Below, one piece after another: positions 1 through 6,430 of a stretch of 64,000 nt of DNA (its first letter is position 1; each line of letters opens with the position of its first letter). Location: contig JAHBYW010000009.1 in the NCBI GenBank assembly GCA_019635755.1, positions 124,001 through 188,000 of the forward strand, read 5' to 3'. Source of the DNA: Rhizobiaceae bacterium (GTDB lineage Bacteria > Pseudomonadota > Alphaproteobacteria > Rhizobiales > Rhizobiaceae). Under the pieces are notes generated by a model. That model was not told the origin of the DNA and did not search any database. It saw only the letters and a list, made by a program, of their open reading frames with translations. Made by a program: the position numbers and the translations under genes.

Positions 1-416
1 GAATGCACGGCGCCCAGCCGCGCGCAGGCCAGCATCGCGATTGCCGCCTCCGCCACCATCGGCATGTAGATGATGACCCGGTCGCCCTTGCCAACGCCCT
101 GGTTGCGGATTGCGGAAGCGAGCGCGATCACCTCCCGCTTGAGCTCGGCATAGGTGAAGCTGCGCTTCGTGCCCGTGATCGTGCTGTCATGGATGAGCGC
201 GACCTGGTCCGCGCGGCCCCCGGCCAAATGCCGGTCGACGGCGTTGTAGCAGGTGTTGCATTCGGCTCCCGTGAACCAGCGTCCGTAGACGCCCTGGGAC
301 GCATCGAACACCCGGTCCCACGGCTTGAACCAGTCGATGTCGCGTGCCGCGTCCGCCCAAAAGCCCTCGGGGTCGCGTTGCCAGCCGGCATAGACGTCGT
401 GATAGCGCGAGGCCAT
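1..416 (-). CDS. prpE: Propionyl-CoA synthetase (PrpE-type AMP-forming ligase), N-terminal part
   Basis: This is the first 138 codons of an ANL-superfamily ligase; the rest lies beyond the left edge of the window. It starts MASRYHDVYAGW and continues with an acetyl-CoA-synthetase N-terminal region (FWADAARDIDWFKPWDRVFD, then YGRWFTGAECNTCYNAVDRH), which matches the PrpE branch better than Acs. Members convert propionate (or acetate) with ATP and CoA to the acyl-CoA through an acyl-adenylate in the cytoplasm. The segment GVGKGDRVIIYMPMVAEAA is the usual start of the AMP-binding core. The catalytic P-loop and the C-terminal lysine are not in view, so substrate choice is inferred from N-terminal similarity only. 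Confidence 0.8.
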   Translation of the reverse strand, partial: MASRYHDVYAGWQRDPEGFWADAARDIDWFKPWDRVFDASQGVYGRWFTGAECNTCYNAVDRHLAGGRADQVALIHDSTITGTKRSFTYAELKREVIALASAIRNQGVGKGDRVIIYMPMVAEAAIAMLACARLGAVH

Positions 417-502
417 GATCGTTTCTCCCGGGCCATGAATAGCCGTGCCGGCTGGCCGGTGTCCATGCAACCGAAAGTCGGGAGCGACCGTTGGACGCGG
501 GC

Positions 503-1009
503 TCAGCCCGCGCTCGGTCTCGGCATGAAGATATCGATCCATTCGCGCGGGAAGCGCTTCGGCTTGCCGATTTCGCCGATGATCGCGGCTTCCACCTTCG
601 CCTCGACCAGCAGCACGTCGTCTCGCTTGATCTGCTGCGCCATGAAGATGCGCGCTCCCGAAATGTTGTCCGTGCGCGTATCGATTGTCAGCACGTCGTC
701 GATCCGCGCCGGCGCGTGGAAGACGATCTCCATCCGGCGCACCACCCAGATGATCTTCTCCCCATGTTTGCCCTCGGCGAGCTCGGTGTGATGGATGCCG
801 GCGAGCCTCAGGAAGTCGGAACGGCCGCGTTCGAAGAATTCGAGGTAGCGCGCGTGGTAGACGACGCCGGAGAAATCCGTGTCGGCAAAATAGACCCGCG
901 CCATGATGCGATGACCGAAATCGGTCAGCGCCCCGGCAAGGCCGGCAGTGAGGTCAGGGGTGGCTGATGTGGTCACGGCATGCTCGATGTTGGCTGACTC
1001 CGATTGCAT
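503..1009 (-). CDS. ybgC: YbgC-type acyl-CoA thioesterase (hotdog fold)
   Basis: A 168-aa single-domain hotdog thioesterase of the Tol-Pal-associated YbgC family, which hydrolyses acyl-CoA thioesters in the cytoplasm. The family signature ARVYFADTDFSGVVYHARY carries the catalytic Asp, and the helix that follows (LEFFERGRSDFLRLAG) is also typical. The ATG at 1009 was chosen because AAGGA lies 10 bases upstream; the reading frame stays open further upstream without conserved sequence. A later start at MARVYF is possible. In many Rhizobiales ybgC lies between ruvB and tolQ. Here ruvB is upstream, separated by a small plus-strand gene, but prpE rather than tolQ follows, so the usual Tol operon linkage is broken. 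Confidence 0.86.
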   Translation of the reverse strand: MQSESANIEHAVTTSATPDLTAGLAGALTDFGHRIMARVYFADTDFSGVVYHARYLEFFERGRSDFLRLAGIHHTELAEGKHGEKIIWVVRRMEIVFHAPARIDDVLTIDTRTDNISGARIFMAQQIKRDDVLLVEAKVEAAIIGEIGKPKRFPREWIDIFMPRPSAG

Positions 1010-1262
1010 CAACGACGGATCCTTGCAAGCGTCGCGCGCCCGACTTCGGGTTTCGCTGCTCGAATGCGCTGTCGTTTCATCGGATCGTGTCCACGTCGCC
1101 GTCCGGCCCGGCGAGGCCGATGGTTGTGTCGCCGTCGACCCCGGCCGCAAGGCCAGGACAGGTGACCGCAAGCCTCATGCGAAACCTCCCTCACCAACAA
1201 CATTCGGTTGCATTTGTCCCCGGCCTCGACCGATATTCGAGGTCTTGGAAGGAGCCCGCGCC

Positions 1263-1631
1263 ATGATGCAGCTGGTGAGAAACTCGCTCAACAATGCACT
1301 TTTGCTCGCGATAGTATTATGGACGCACTCGACGCTTGCGGCAGCCGCGGAAGATTTCTCGCCGATCCATGGCTACTGGCAGGGCACGCACACCGCATGC
1401 GGAACCTTCTCGGACGATTATGTCGACATCGACGTGAACGGTGCGCAGTTCTTCGAGTCGGCCTGCACACTGACATCGGCGACGAAGGAGGCCGAAAACG
1501 CCTACACCCTCAAGCAGCAGTGCGAGGGATTCGAGGAGGAGACGTGGGAAACGTCGAACCGGTTCACCCTGACCGCAGCCGACTCTCTCGATATCGACGG
1601 CCAGCCCATGCGGCGGTGCGAGCGGCCCTGA
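1263..1631 (+). CDS. Hypothetical secreted protein
   Basis: A 122-aa protein of unknown function. A strong ribosome binding site (GGAAGGAG, 8 bases upstream) sets the start at 1263, with a second ATG directly after it. Residues 1-28 form a signal peptide: basic residue, hydrophobic stretch NNALLLAIVLWTHS, then a cleavable-looking TLAAAAE. The mature part is acidic and has four cysteines (HTACGTF, ESACTLT, KQQCEGF, MRRCERP), enough for two disulfides in the periplasm. It lies between ybgC and ruvB on the opposite strand, so it is probably transcribed alone. No domain was recognised. Confidence 0.7.
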   Translation: MMQLVRNSLNNALLLAIVLWTHSTLAAAAEDFSPIHGYWQGTHTACGTFSDDYVDIDVNGAQFFESACTLTSATKEAENAYTLKQQCEGFEEETWETSNRFTLTAADSLDIDGQPMRRCERP

Positions 1632-1636
1632 CGCCG

Positions 1637-2674
1637 TCACTCATCCTGGAATAGATTGATCTGCTGCTGCGCGAGGTCTGCTGGCGCTTCCATGCCGAGA
1701 TGCTTCCACGCGCGCGCCGTCAAGACCCGCCCGCGCGGCGTGCGCTGGATGAAGCCCTGCTGGATCAGGTACGGCTCGATGATGTCTTCGATCGCGTCGC
1801 GGGGCTCGGACAGGCCGGCCGAGATCGTCTCGATCCCCACCGGCCCACCGCCGAAATTGTGTGCAATCATCGTCAGATACCGCCGGTCGAGCTGGTCGAG
1901 GCCGAGGCCGTCGACTTCCAGCCGCGACAGCGCCTCGTCGGCCACGGTCCGCGTCACGTCGGACGCCCCGGCGACCGTGGCAAAGTCGCGGACGCGCCTG
2001 AGCAGCCGGCCGGCGATGCGCGGCGTGCCGCGCGCCCGCCGCGCGATCTCCAACGCGCCGTCCTCGGCCAGCGGCATGCCCAGAATGCGCGCGCCGCGCC
2101 TGACGATCAGTTCGAGTTCCTCGACAGTATAGAAATTGAGCCGCACCGGGATGCCGAAGCGGTCGCGGAGCGGGTTGGTGATCAGCCCGGCGCGCGTCGT
2201 CGCCGCGACCAGCGTGAACCGCGCGAGGTCGATCTTGACCGAGCGCGCCGCCGGGCCCTCGCCGATGATCAGATCGAGCTGGTAGTCCTCCATCGCCGGG
2301 TAGAGGATTTCCTCGACCGCGGGATTCAGCCGGTGGATCTCGTCGATGAAGAGGACGTCGCGGTCTTCCAGGTTGGTGAGCAGCGCGGCAAGGTCTCCGG
2401 CCTTCGCGATCACCGGACCGGAGGTCGAGCGGAAATTGACGCCTAGCTCCTTGGCCATGATCTGCGCCAGCGTCGTCTTGCCGAGCCCCGGCGGGCCGAC
2501 GAACAGCACATGGTCCAGCGCCTCGTTGCGGCTGCGCGCCGCTTCGACGAAGACTTTCAGGTTCGCCCGCGCCGCCGCCTGCCCGATGAACTCGTCGAGC
2601 GACTGGGGGCGCAGCGTCGCATCGGAATCCTCGCCGCGCTTCTCGGACGAGATGATGCGGGGCGCGAGGCTCAT
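1637..2674 (-). CDS. ruvB: Holliday junction branch migration ATPase RuvB
   Basis: A full-length 345-aa RuvB, the hexameric AAA+ motor that drives Holliday-junction branch migration with RuvA. Visible landmarks are the conserved start of the motor domain ([12 protein letters not shown]), Walker [10 protein letters not shown] at about residues 60-68, Walker [10 protein letters not shown] near 105-115, sensor 1 VAATTRAG, the arginine finger region PLRDRFG, and the C-terminal winged-helix domain ending in [18 protein letters not shown] lies just upstream of the ATG. In most Rhizobiales ruvB directly follows ruvA; here about 1 kb of toxin-antitoxin DNA separates them. Confidence 0.99.
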   Translation of the reverse strand: MSLAPRIISSEKRGEDSDATLRPQSLDEFIGQAAARANLKVFVEAARSRNEALDHVLFVGPPGLGKTTLAQIMAKELGVNFRSTSGPVIAKAGDLAALLTNLEDRDVLFIDEIHRLNPAVEEILYPAMEDYQLDLIIGEGPAARSVKIDLARFTLVAATTRAGLITNPLRDRFGIPVRLNFYTVEELELIVRRGARILGMPLAEDGALEIARRARGTPRIAGRLLRRVRDFATVAGASDVTRTVADEALSRLEVDGLGLDQLDRRYLTMIAHNFGGGPVGIETISAGLSEPRDAIEDIIEPYLIQQGFIQRTPRGRVLTARAWKHLGMEAPADLAQQQINLFQDE

Positions 2675-2717
2675 GACGGCCTCCTGGTCGCTACCGGCAA
2701 CATTGCATGAGGGACGG

Positions 2718-2924
2718 TCACCTGAGGAGTTCCATTCCGCTCACGGACCGTGCCGCGTCCTGGTCGAAGGTCATGGTCGCTGAACATCCCGCGCGAGCCG
2801 CGCGTAACGCGATCAGATGATCGGCAAGATCGCCATTGGGTTCGCTTGCGAGAAGCATGGACAGGTGCGCTTCTTCCTCGAAGGCTAGCTCAGTGGCCTC
2901 CAGCGCAGGTGGGTGTGGATTCAT
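2718..2924 (-). pseudogene. Truncated PIN-domain (VapC) toxin copy, C-terminal half only
   Basis: This 68-codon frame encodes only the back half of a PIN toxin. Its end ([23 protein letters not shown]) aligns with the end of the intact neighbouring VapC (AGCDLTCTFDREAARRLPKMELL), including the last acidic active-site position in TFDxxAAR. The N-terminal PIN half with the first metal-binding aspartates is missing, so it cannot be an active nuclease. Its ATG overlaps the stop of the intact toxin gene (ATGA, 2921-2924), so it could still be translated by coupling. It is best read as the remnant of a tandem or second vapC gene that lost its 5' half. Confidence 0.6.
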
Positions 2925-3325
2925 GCCAGGAGTTCCATTTTCGGCAGCCGGCGCGCTGCCTCCCGATCGAATGTGCAGGTCAGATCGCAGCCGGCCTCGA
3001 CATTTCGCTCCACCAGAAGAGCATCCTGGAAGTCGGCGCGGCCTTCGCGGTAATGCGCGAGCGCACGCACCACCGCTTCCGAGCTTTCGACTTCGAGATG
3101 CCGGGTCATCAGCAACCGGCGCATCATCTCGTACAGCGCCTGCCGGGGAACGCGGTAACGGCTTCGCAGCACCCAGAAGACTTCGAGCACCGCGGAGATT
3201 GCGATATGACCGCGACGGCCCTCTCCAAGACCGGCAAGCAGATGGCGCGCCATCCCCGATTGCTGGGGATGATCGTTCAGCAGCGCCCGCAGGAGAATGT
3301 TCGCGTCCACGCCGAAGCGCGTCAC
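2921..3325 (-). CDS. vapC: PIN-domain ribonuclease toxin, VapC family
   Basis: A 134-aa PIN-domain protein, the toxin of a type II system. VapC toxins are metal-dependent RNases that cut tRNA or rRNA when freed from their antitoxin. The acidic active-site set is visible: D7 in FGVDANILLR, a central Glu in SAVLEVFWVLRSRY, the Asp in ADFQDALLVER and the Asp in CTFDREAAR. The ATG overlaps the antitoxin stop (ATGA, 3322-3325), so the two are translationally coupled in antitoxin-toxin order. It lies between ruvA and ruvB and is followed by a truncated PIN copy. Confidence 0.92.
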   Translation of the reverse strand: MTRFGVDANILLRALLNDHPQQSGMARHLLAGLGEGRRGHIAISAVLEVFWVLRSRYRVPRQALYEMMRRLLMTRHLEVESSEAVVRALAHYREGRADFQDALLVERNVEAGCDLTCTFDREAARRLPKMELLA

Positions 3326-3603
3326 GCCGCTTCTCCCTTGTTCCCGTGATCGTCCTTTTTGACGAAGTATTCCTCTACGGCGTCGCGATAGTCTTCGATG
3401 CTGGTGTCTGGAATCGCATAACCCTCAAGGAGCCCGAAAAGGCTCTCGACGGGCCGATTGCGTGGAACGATCTCGCAGCGCCCATCGACCATGACATATT
3501 GGAGCAAATCGCCGGGGCTGATCCCGAGTTTCTCGCGAACTTCGACGGGAATCGTGGTTTGCCCTTTCGCGGTAAGCCTCGACGCGTACGTCTTCGCAGC
3601 CAT
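3322..3603 (-). CDS. vapB: AbrB/MazE-type (VapB) antitoxin
   Basis: A 93-aa antitoxin with a swapped-hairpin AbrB DNA-binding domain at residues 5-50 (SRLTAKGQTTIPVEVREKLG, then GDLLQYVMVDG). The acidic C-terminal tail (DTSIEDYRDAVEEYFVKKDD) is the part that usually wraps and inhibits the PIN toxin. AAGGAG lies 9 bases before the ATG. That ribosome binding site is inside one arm of a 10-bp inverted repeat (3610-3642), which fits autorepression by the antitoxin-toxin complex. The pair forms a complete two-gene module with vapC. Confidence 0.92.
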   Translation of the reverse strand: MAAKTYASRLTAKGQTTIPVEVREKLGISPGDLLQYVMVDGRCEIVPRNRPVESLFGLLEGYAIPDTSIEDYRDAVEEYFVKKDDHGNKGEAA

Positions 3604-3609
3604 AGGCCA

Positions 3610-3642
3610 ATCTCCTTACATAAAGCAGAATAGTAAGGAGAT
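3610..3642 (-). promoter_or_regulatory. Inverted-repeat operator at the vapBC promoter
   Basis: Perfect 10-bp arms ATCTCCTTAC (3610-3619) and GTAAGGAGAT (3633-3642) are separated by 13 bases, six bases upstream of the antitoxin ATG. The proximal arm contains the Shine-Dalgarno sequence, so a bound AbrB-type antitoxin could block both transcription and translation. The operator role is inferred from position and symmetry; the symmetry is directly visible. Confidence 0.6.
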
Positions 3643-3659
3643 AGAGAGAAAGCAAGGAA

Positions 3660-4280
3660 TCAACGCGCCAGCTCCTTCAGGCCCAGCCGGATCAGCTTGG
3701 CGGAATCGGCGCCTTCGCCCGCGGTTTTCAGTGCCGCCGCGACGGCATTGGCGGCCATGTCACGGGAGTAGCCGAGATTGACCAGCGCCGACACGGCGTC
3801 CGCGATCGGCACCGGCGCGACGCCCTCGCCGAGCTCCTGCTTCAGGCCGATGGTGCCGGTGGCCGCGCCGGCGAAAGCGGGCGCCTTGTTTTTGAGTTCC
3901 GTGACGATGCGCTCGGCGACCTTCTTGCCGACGCCCGGCGCGCGGCTGACCGTCGCGATGTCCTTCAGCGCAATCGCATTCGCAAGGTCCGACGGCGCCA
4001 GCGTCGAGAGCACCGCCAGCGCGACCTTCGCGCCGACGCCCTGCACGTTGTTCTGCAGCAGCCGGAACCATTCGCGTTCCAGCGCCGTGCCGAAGCCATA
4101 GAGCCGGATCACGTCTTCGCGCACATAGGTCTCGATGAACAGCGTCGCAGCCTCGCCCGGCCCGGGCAGCGCCGAAAGCGTCCGCATCGAGCAGTAGGCG
4201 ACGTAACCGACGCCATGCACGTCGATGACGGCGTAGTCCTCGCCGATCTCGTCCACGGTGCCCTTGAGCTTGCCGATCAT
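3660..4280 (-). CDS. ruvA: Holliday junction DNA helicase subunit RuvA
   Basis: A 206-aa RuvA, the tetrameric subunit that binds four-way junctions and loads RuvB. Domain I begins [12 protein letters not shown] with the GVGY loop. Domain II holds two helix-hairpin-helix motifs ([15 protein letters not shown] and [13 protein letters not shown]). Domain III, which contacts RuvB, is at the C-terminus ([20 protein letters not shown]). The ATG at 4280 is the family start; the frame is open upstream into ruvC without conserved sequence. It begins 8 bases after the ruvC stop, in an operon with ruvC. Confidence 0.98.
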   Translation of the reverse strand: MIGKLKGTVDEIGEDYAVIDVHGVGYVAYCSMRTLSALPGPGEAATLFIETYVREDVIRLYGFGTALEREWFRLLQNNVQGVGAKVALAVLSTLAPSDLANAIALKDIATVSRAPGVGKKVAERIVTELKNKAPAFAGAATGTIGLKQELGEGVAPVPIADAVSALVNLGYSRDMAANAVAAALKTAGEGADSAKLIRLGLKELAR

Positions 4281-4288
4281 GCGAGGAC

Positions 4289-4813
4289 CTAGGTCGCCGT
4301 GCTGGCCGCCAGCGCCGCCAGCCGCGCCGGCACGCTTTGGCGGTGATGCGCGTGACAAATGGCGATCGCCAGGGCATCGGCAGCGTCATCGCTGTCGAAC
4401 ACGGCCTTCGGCATCAGCACCTTGACCATCATGTGGATCTGCTTCTTCTCGCCATGGCCGACGCCGACCACCGCCTTCTTGACCGCGTTCGGCGCGTATT
4501 CGGCGACGGCCAGCCCCGCCAGCGCGGGCACCAGCATCGCGATGCCGCGCGCCTGCCCGAGCTTCAGCGTCGCCGACGCATCCTTGTTGACGAAGGTCTG
4601 CTCCACCGCGGCCTCGTCGGGGGCCTGCAGCCGCAGCACATCGACCAGCCCGTCGTGAATCTGGCAGAGCCGTGTCGCGAGGCTCTGCTTCTCGTCCGAC
4701 CGCACCGTGCCCGCGGCGACGAATCGCAGCGAATTGCCGAGCGTCTCGACGATGCCCCAGCCGGTGCGCCTGAGGCCCGGGTCCAGACCGATGATGCGAA
4801 TCGCGCCAGCCAT
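4289..4813 (-). CDS. ruvC: Crossover junction endodeoxyribonuclease RuvC
   Basis: A 174-aa RuvC resolvase, which makes paired nicks in Holliday junctions held by RuvAB. The four acidic catalytic positions are visible: D11 in [15 protein letters not shown]71 in AAVEQTFV, and D143 and D146 in [12 protein letters not shown]. Length is normal for the family. It is the first gene of the ruvC-ruvA block on the minus strand; rcdA lies 170 bp upstream in the same direction. Confidence 0.98.
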   Translation of the reverse strand: MAGAIRIIGLDPGLRRTGWGIVETLGNSLRFVAAGTVRSDEKQSLATRLCQIHDGLVDVLRLQAPDEAAVEQTFVNKDASATLKLGQARGIAMLVPALAGLAVAEYAPNAVKKAVVGVGHGEKKQIHMMVKVLMPKAVFDSDDAADALAIAICHAHHRQSVPARLAALAASTAT

Positions 4814-4983
4814 GCTCCGCCACTATCCCCGCACGCCGGACGATTTGCCAGCGCAATTGTGAACGAAACGGAAACAAGTCCCAGGAATGAGGGTGTTCGA
4901 GCTACGGTCTGCACGCGACACCGCTCCGCCGGCGGCATCTGCGGTGACAGACGCCGCCTCCGGGCGGCGCAGGCGGGACTTGG

Positions 4984-5514
4984 TCAGCCGCGCCCGAAGG
5001 CGGTCCGCAGGAGGGTCAGCTGGTCCGAGACGGGGTTGATCTCGCGCTCGCCATGCTCGTCCGGTGTCGCGATGGTCGCCCCGTAGATCTGGCTGTCCAT
5101 GCGGCGGACAAGACCCTGCAGCTTAAGCGAGCGATCGACGAGGTCGCGGAACGCCTGCGGCAGTTCCACCCAGCCCGGCGCGTCGTCATTCGCCGACGCG
5201 GTGTCCAGCCGTACCTTCGATTTCTCGGAAGCCACCTGGTCGCGGGTCATCTCGCCGGAGTTCGCGGCGCGCTGCAGGAGAAGCCACGAGGCCACCTGCA
5301 TCAGCCGCGTCGTCAGGCGCATCGATTCGGCCGCGTAGAGCGTGGCGGCGAGCCGCGACAGCTTCTTCGCCTCGAACCGGCCAGGCCCGTCGAGATACTC
5401 GGCCGCCTGCTCGACCAGGCGCATTCCTTCCGCATACAGGGGTTTGAACGACGGCGAGAATATCCGCCGTTCGGCCAGATTGATCGTCTTGCCGTGTCCC
5501 TTCGCCTCGTTCAT
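4984..5514 (-). CDS. rcdA: RcdA-like regulator of CtrA degradation (DUF1465)
   Basis: A 176-aa DUF1465 protein. In Caulobacter RcdA acts with CpdR and PopA to deliver the master cell-cycle regulator CtrA and other substrates to ClpXP. The family core is clear: INLAERRIFSPSFKPLYAEG, then a helical stretch ending LSRLAATLYAAESMRLTTRLMQ, and ASWLLLQRAANSGEMT. The ATG at 5514 is the best family start, although the ribosome binding site is weak (AGGGGG about 15 bases upstream) and the frame is open to 5706. A perfect CtrA box lies about 140 bp upstream and a second one about 330 bp upstream, so CtrA may control its own degradation factor here. Confidence 0.9.
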   Translation of the reverse strand: MNEAKGHGKTINLAERRIFSPSFKPLYAEGMRLVEQAAEYLDGPGRFEAKKLSRLAATLYAAESMRLTTRLMQVASWLLLQRAANSGEMTRDQVASEKSKVRLDTASANDDAPGWVELPQAFRDLVDRSLKLQGLVRRMDSQIYGATIATPDEHGEREINPVSDQLTLLRTAFGRG

Positions 5515-5654
5515 AGCGTCGGCCAACCCCCTGCATTTCACCCCGCAGCCCGAAGCATTCGGCCGGAACGCTCGGGCGATGGCGCGGGACACCAGCACCT
5601 TCAGACGACTGGGCGGCAAAATGCGCCGCGACCCCATCGATGGCAAGCGTATGT

Positions 5655-5670
5655 TTAATAGAGGGTTAAC
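5655..5670. promoter_or_regulatory. CtrA box TTAA-N7-TTAAC, rcdA-proximal
   Basis: TTAA (5655-5658), seven bases, then TTAAC (5666-5670) is an exact match to the full CtrA consensus. It lies about 140 bp upstream of the rcdA start in the interval that should hold its promoter. The match is visible; binding is inferred. Confidence 0.6.
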
Positions 5671-5720
5671 GCCTGGAGCGCGACGGACGCCAGCCCGCGG
5701 GGTCACCCCGGGCCGCGGAC

Positions 5721-5747
5721 AAAAAAAGAGCCGCGGGTAAGCGGCTC
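5721..5747 (-). terminator. Rho-independent terminator (minus strand)
   Basis: Stem GAGCCGC (5728-5734) and GCGGCTC (5741-5747) with loop GGGTAA, followed on the minus strand by seven T residues (5727-5721). It would end transcripts coming from the 5901-6278 gene or from a small RNA upstream of rcdA. Confidence 0.82.
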
Positions 5748-5820
5748 TCAGGAGTTAACAGGGAGGCGTCAAACAGAGTGGCTCCAACCACTCGGTAAGA
5801 ATCCAGATCACTGGATGAAC
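5721..5820 (-). ncRNA. Candidate small RNA with anti-Shine-Dalgarno motifs
   Basis: Between the CtrA box at 5841 and the terminator, the minus strand has three hairpins in a row: ATCCAG/CTGGAT (5801-5816), GAGTGG/CCACTC (5776-5793) and the terminator stem (5728-5747). The single-stranded stretch between the second and third carries CCTCCCT and CTCCTGA. Exposed CUCC motifs of this kind are used by several alphaproteobacterial small RNAs to mask ribosome binding sites. No coding frame explains the interval. A plain 3' UTR of the upstream gene is the main alternative. Confidence 0.42.
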
Positions 5821-5840
5821 ACAGTAAACGCACGTAAAGC

Positions 5841-5856
5841 TTAACCGAAGCTTAAC
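5841..5856. promoter_or_regulatory. CtrA box TTAA-N7-TTAAC, distal
   Basis: TTAA (5841-5844), CCGAAGC, TTAAC (5852-5856) is a second exact CtrA consensus. It lies just upstream of the candidate small RNA and 45 bp downstream of the end of the minus-strand gene at 5901. The box is part of a direct repeat of AAGCTTAAC (5838-5846 and 5848-5856). Confidence 0.55.
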
Positions 5857-5900
5857 ATGCCCAAATCTGTCGCACGCCTCGTCTGTGCCTGCCTTGACGC

Positions 5901-6278
5901 TCAGCGCCGCCACACGACCGGCAGGGCGATCCACGCGAAAAGCAGCATCGCCGCGAAGAAGCCCATGGATGATGCCGCGGTGACCGGCTCAACCGACGTG
6001 TTGCCGCCGAGCAGGAAGTACAGCGAGACGACCAGGCATGTCGCGGTTACGGCGTAAAGCCAGAAGTGCACCTTCGCCAGGAGCGTGGATCCGGCCTGCG
6101 GGAACTGGTGGTAGAAATAGGCAAACACGGCGCCCATCAGCCAGCCCGCGACCATCGTGTGCGCGTGCACCGGCATCTGAGTGTGATCCTGGCTGATCGA
6201 CATGTGCAGTCCGAGCATCATGCCGCCGATGGCGTAGATGATCGCGATCGTGAAGAAGTAGCGAGCCACACCTTGCAT
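5901..6278 (-). CDS. Small four-TM protein related to heme-copper oxidase subunit I-like proteins
   Basis: A 125-aa integral membrane protein with four predicted helices (about residues 6-25, 40-58, 67-90 and 99-120). Histidines cluster in and between the first two helices (H25, H32, H38, H40, H57), with the motif VHAHTMVAGWLMG resembling the heme-ligand helix of oxidase subunit I-like proteins. Length is far below a real oxidase subunit. Similar proteins are usually left as hypothetical or annotated inconsistently. AAGGGGA lies 6 bases upstream of the ATG. No oxidase genes are nearby. Heme or metal binding is an inference from the histidines. Confidence 0.75.
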   Translation of the reverse strand: MQGVARYFFTIAIIYAIGGMMLGLHMSISQDHTQMPVHAHTMVAGWLMGAVFAYFYHQFPQAGSTLLAKVHFWLYAVTATCLVVSLYFLLGGNTSVEPVTAASSMGFFAAMLLFAWIALPVVWRR

Positions 6279-6430
6279 GGCTTTTCCCCTTGTTCATGGA
6301 TCCCTCCCCCGGGATCCGTCGGCGCGCGAAACCCCTTCGCGCGCCTCAGTTTCTTAGCCGGTTTCGCACGGCAGAACCATCGGAAGGCCGAAGCCGAAGG
6401 GCGCAATCGTTGCAAGCGAACCGCATACGG

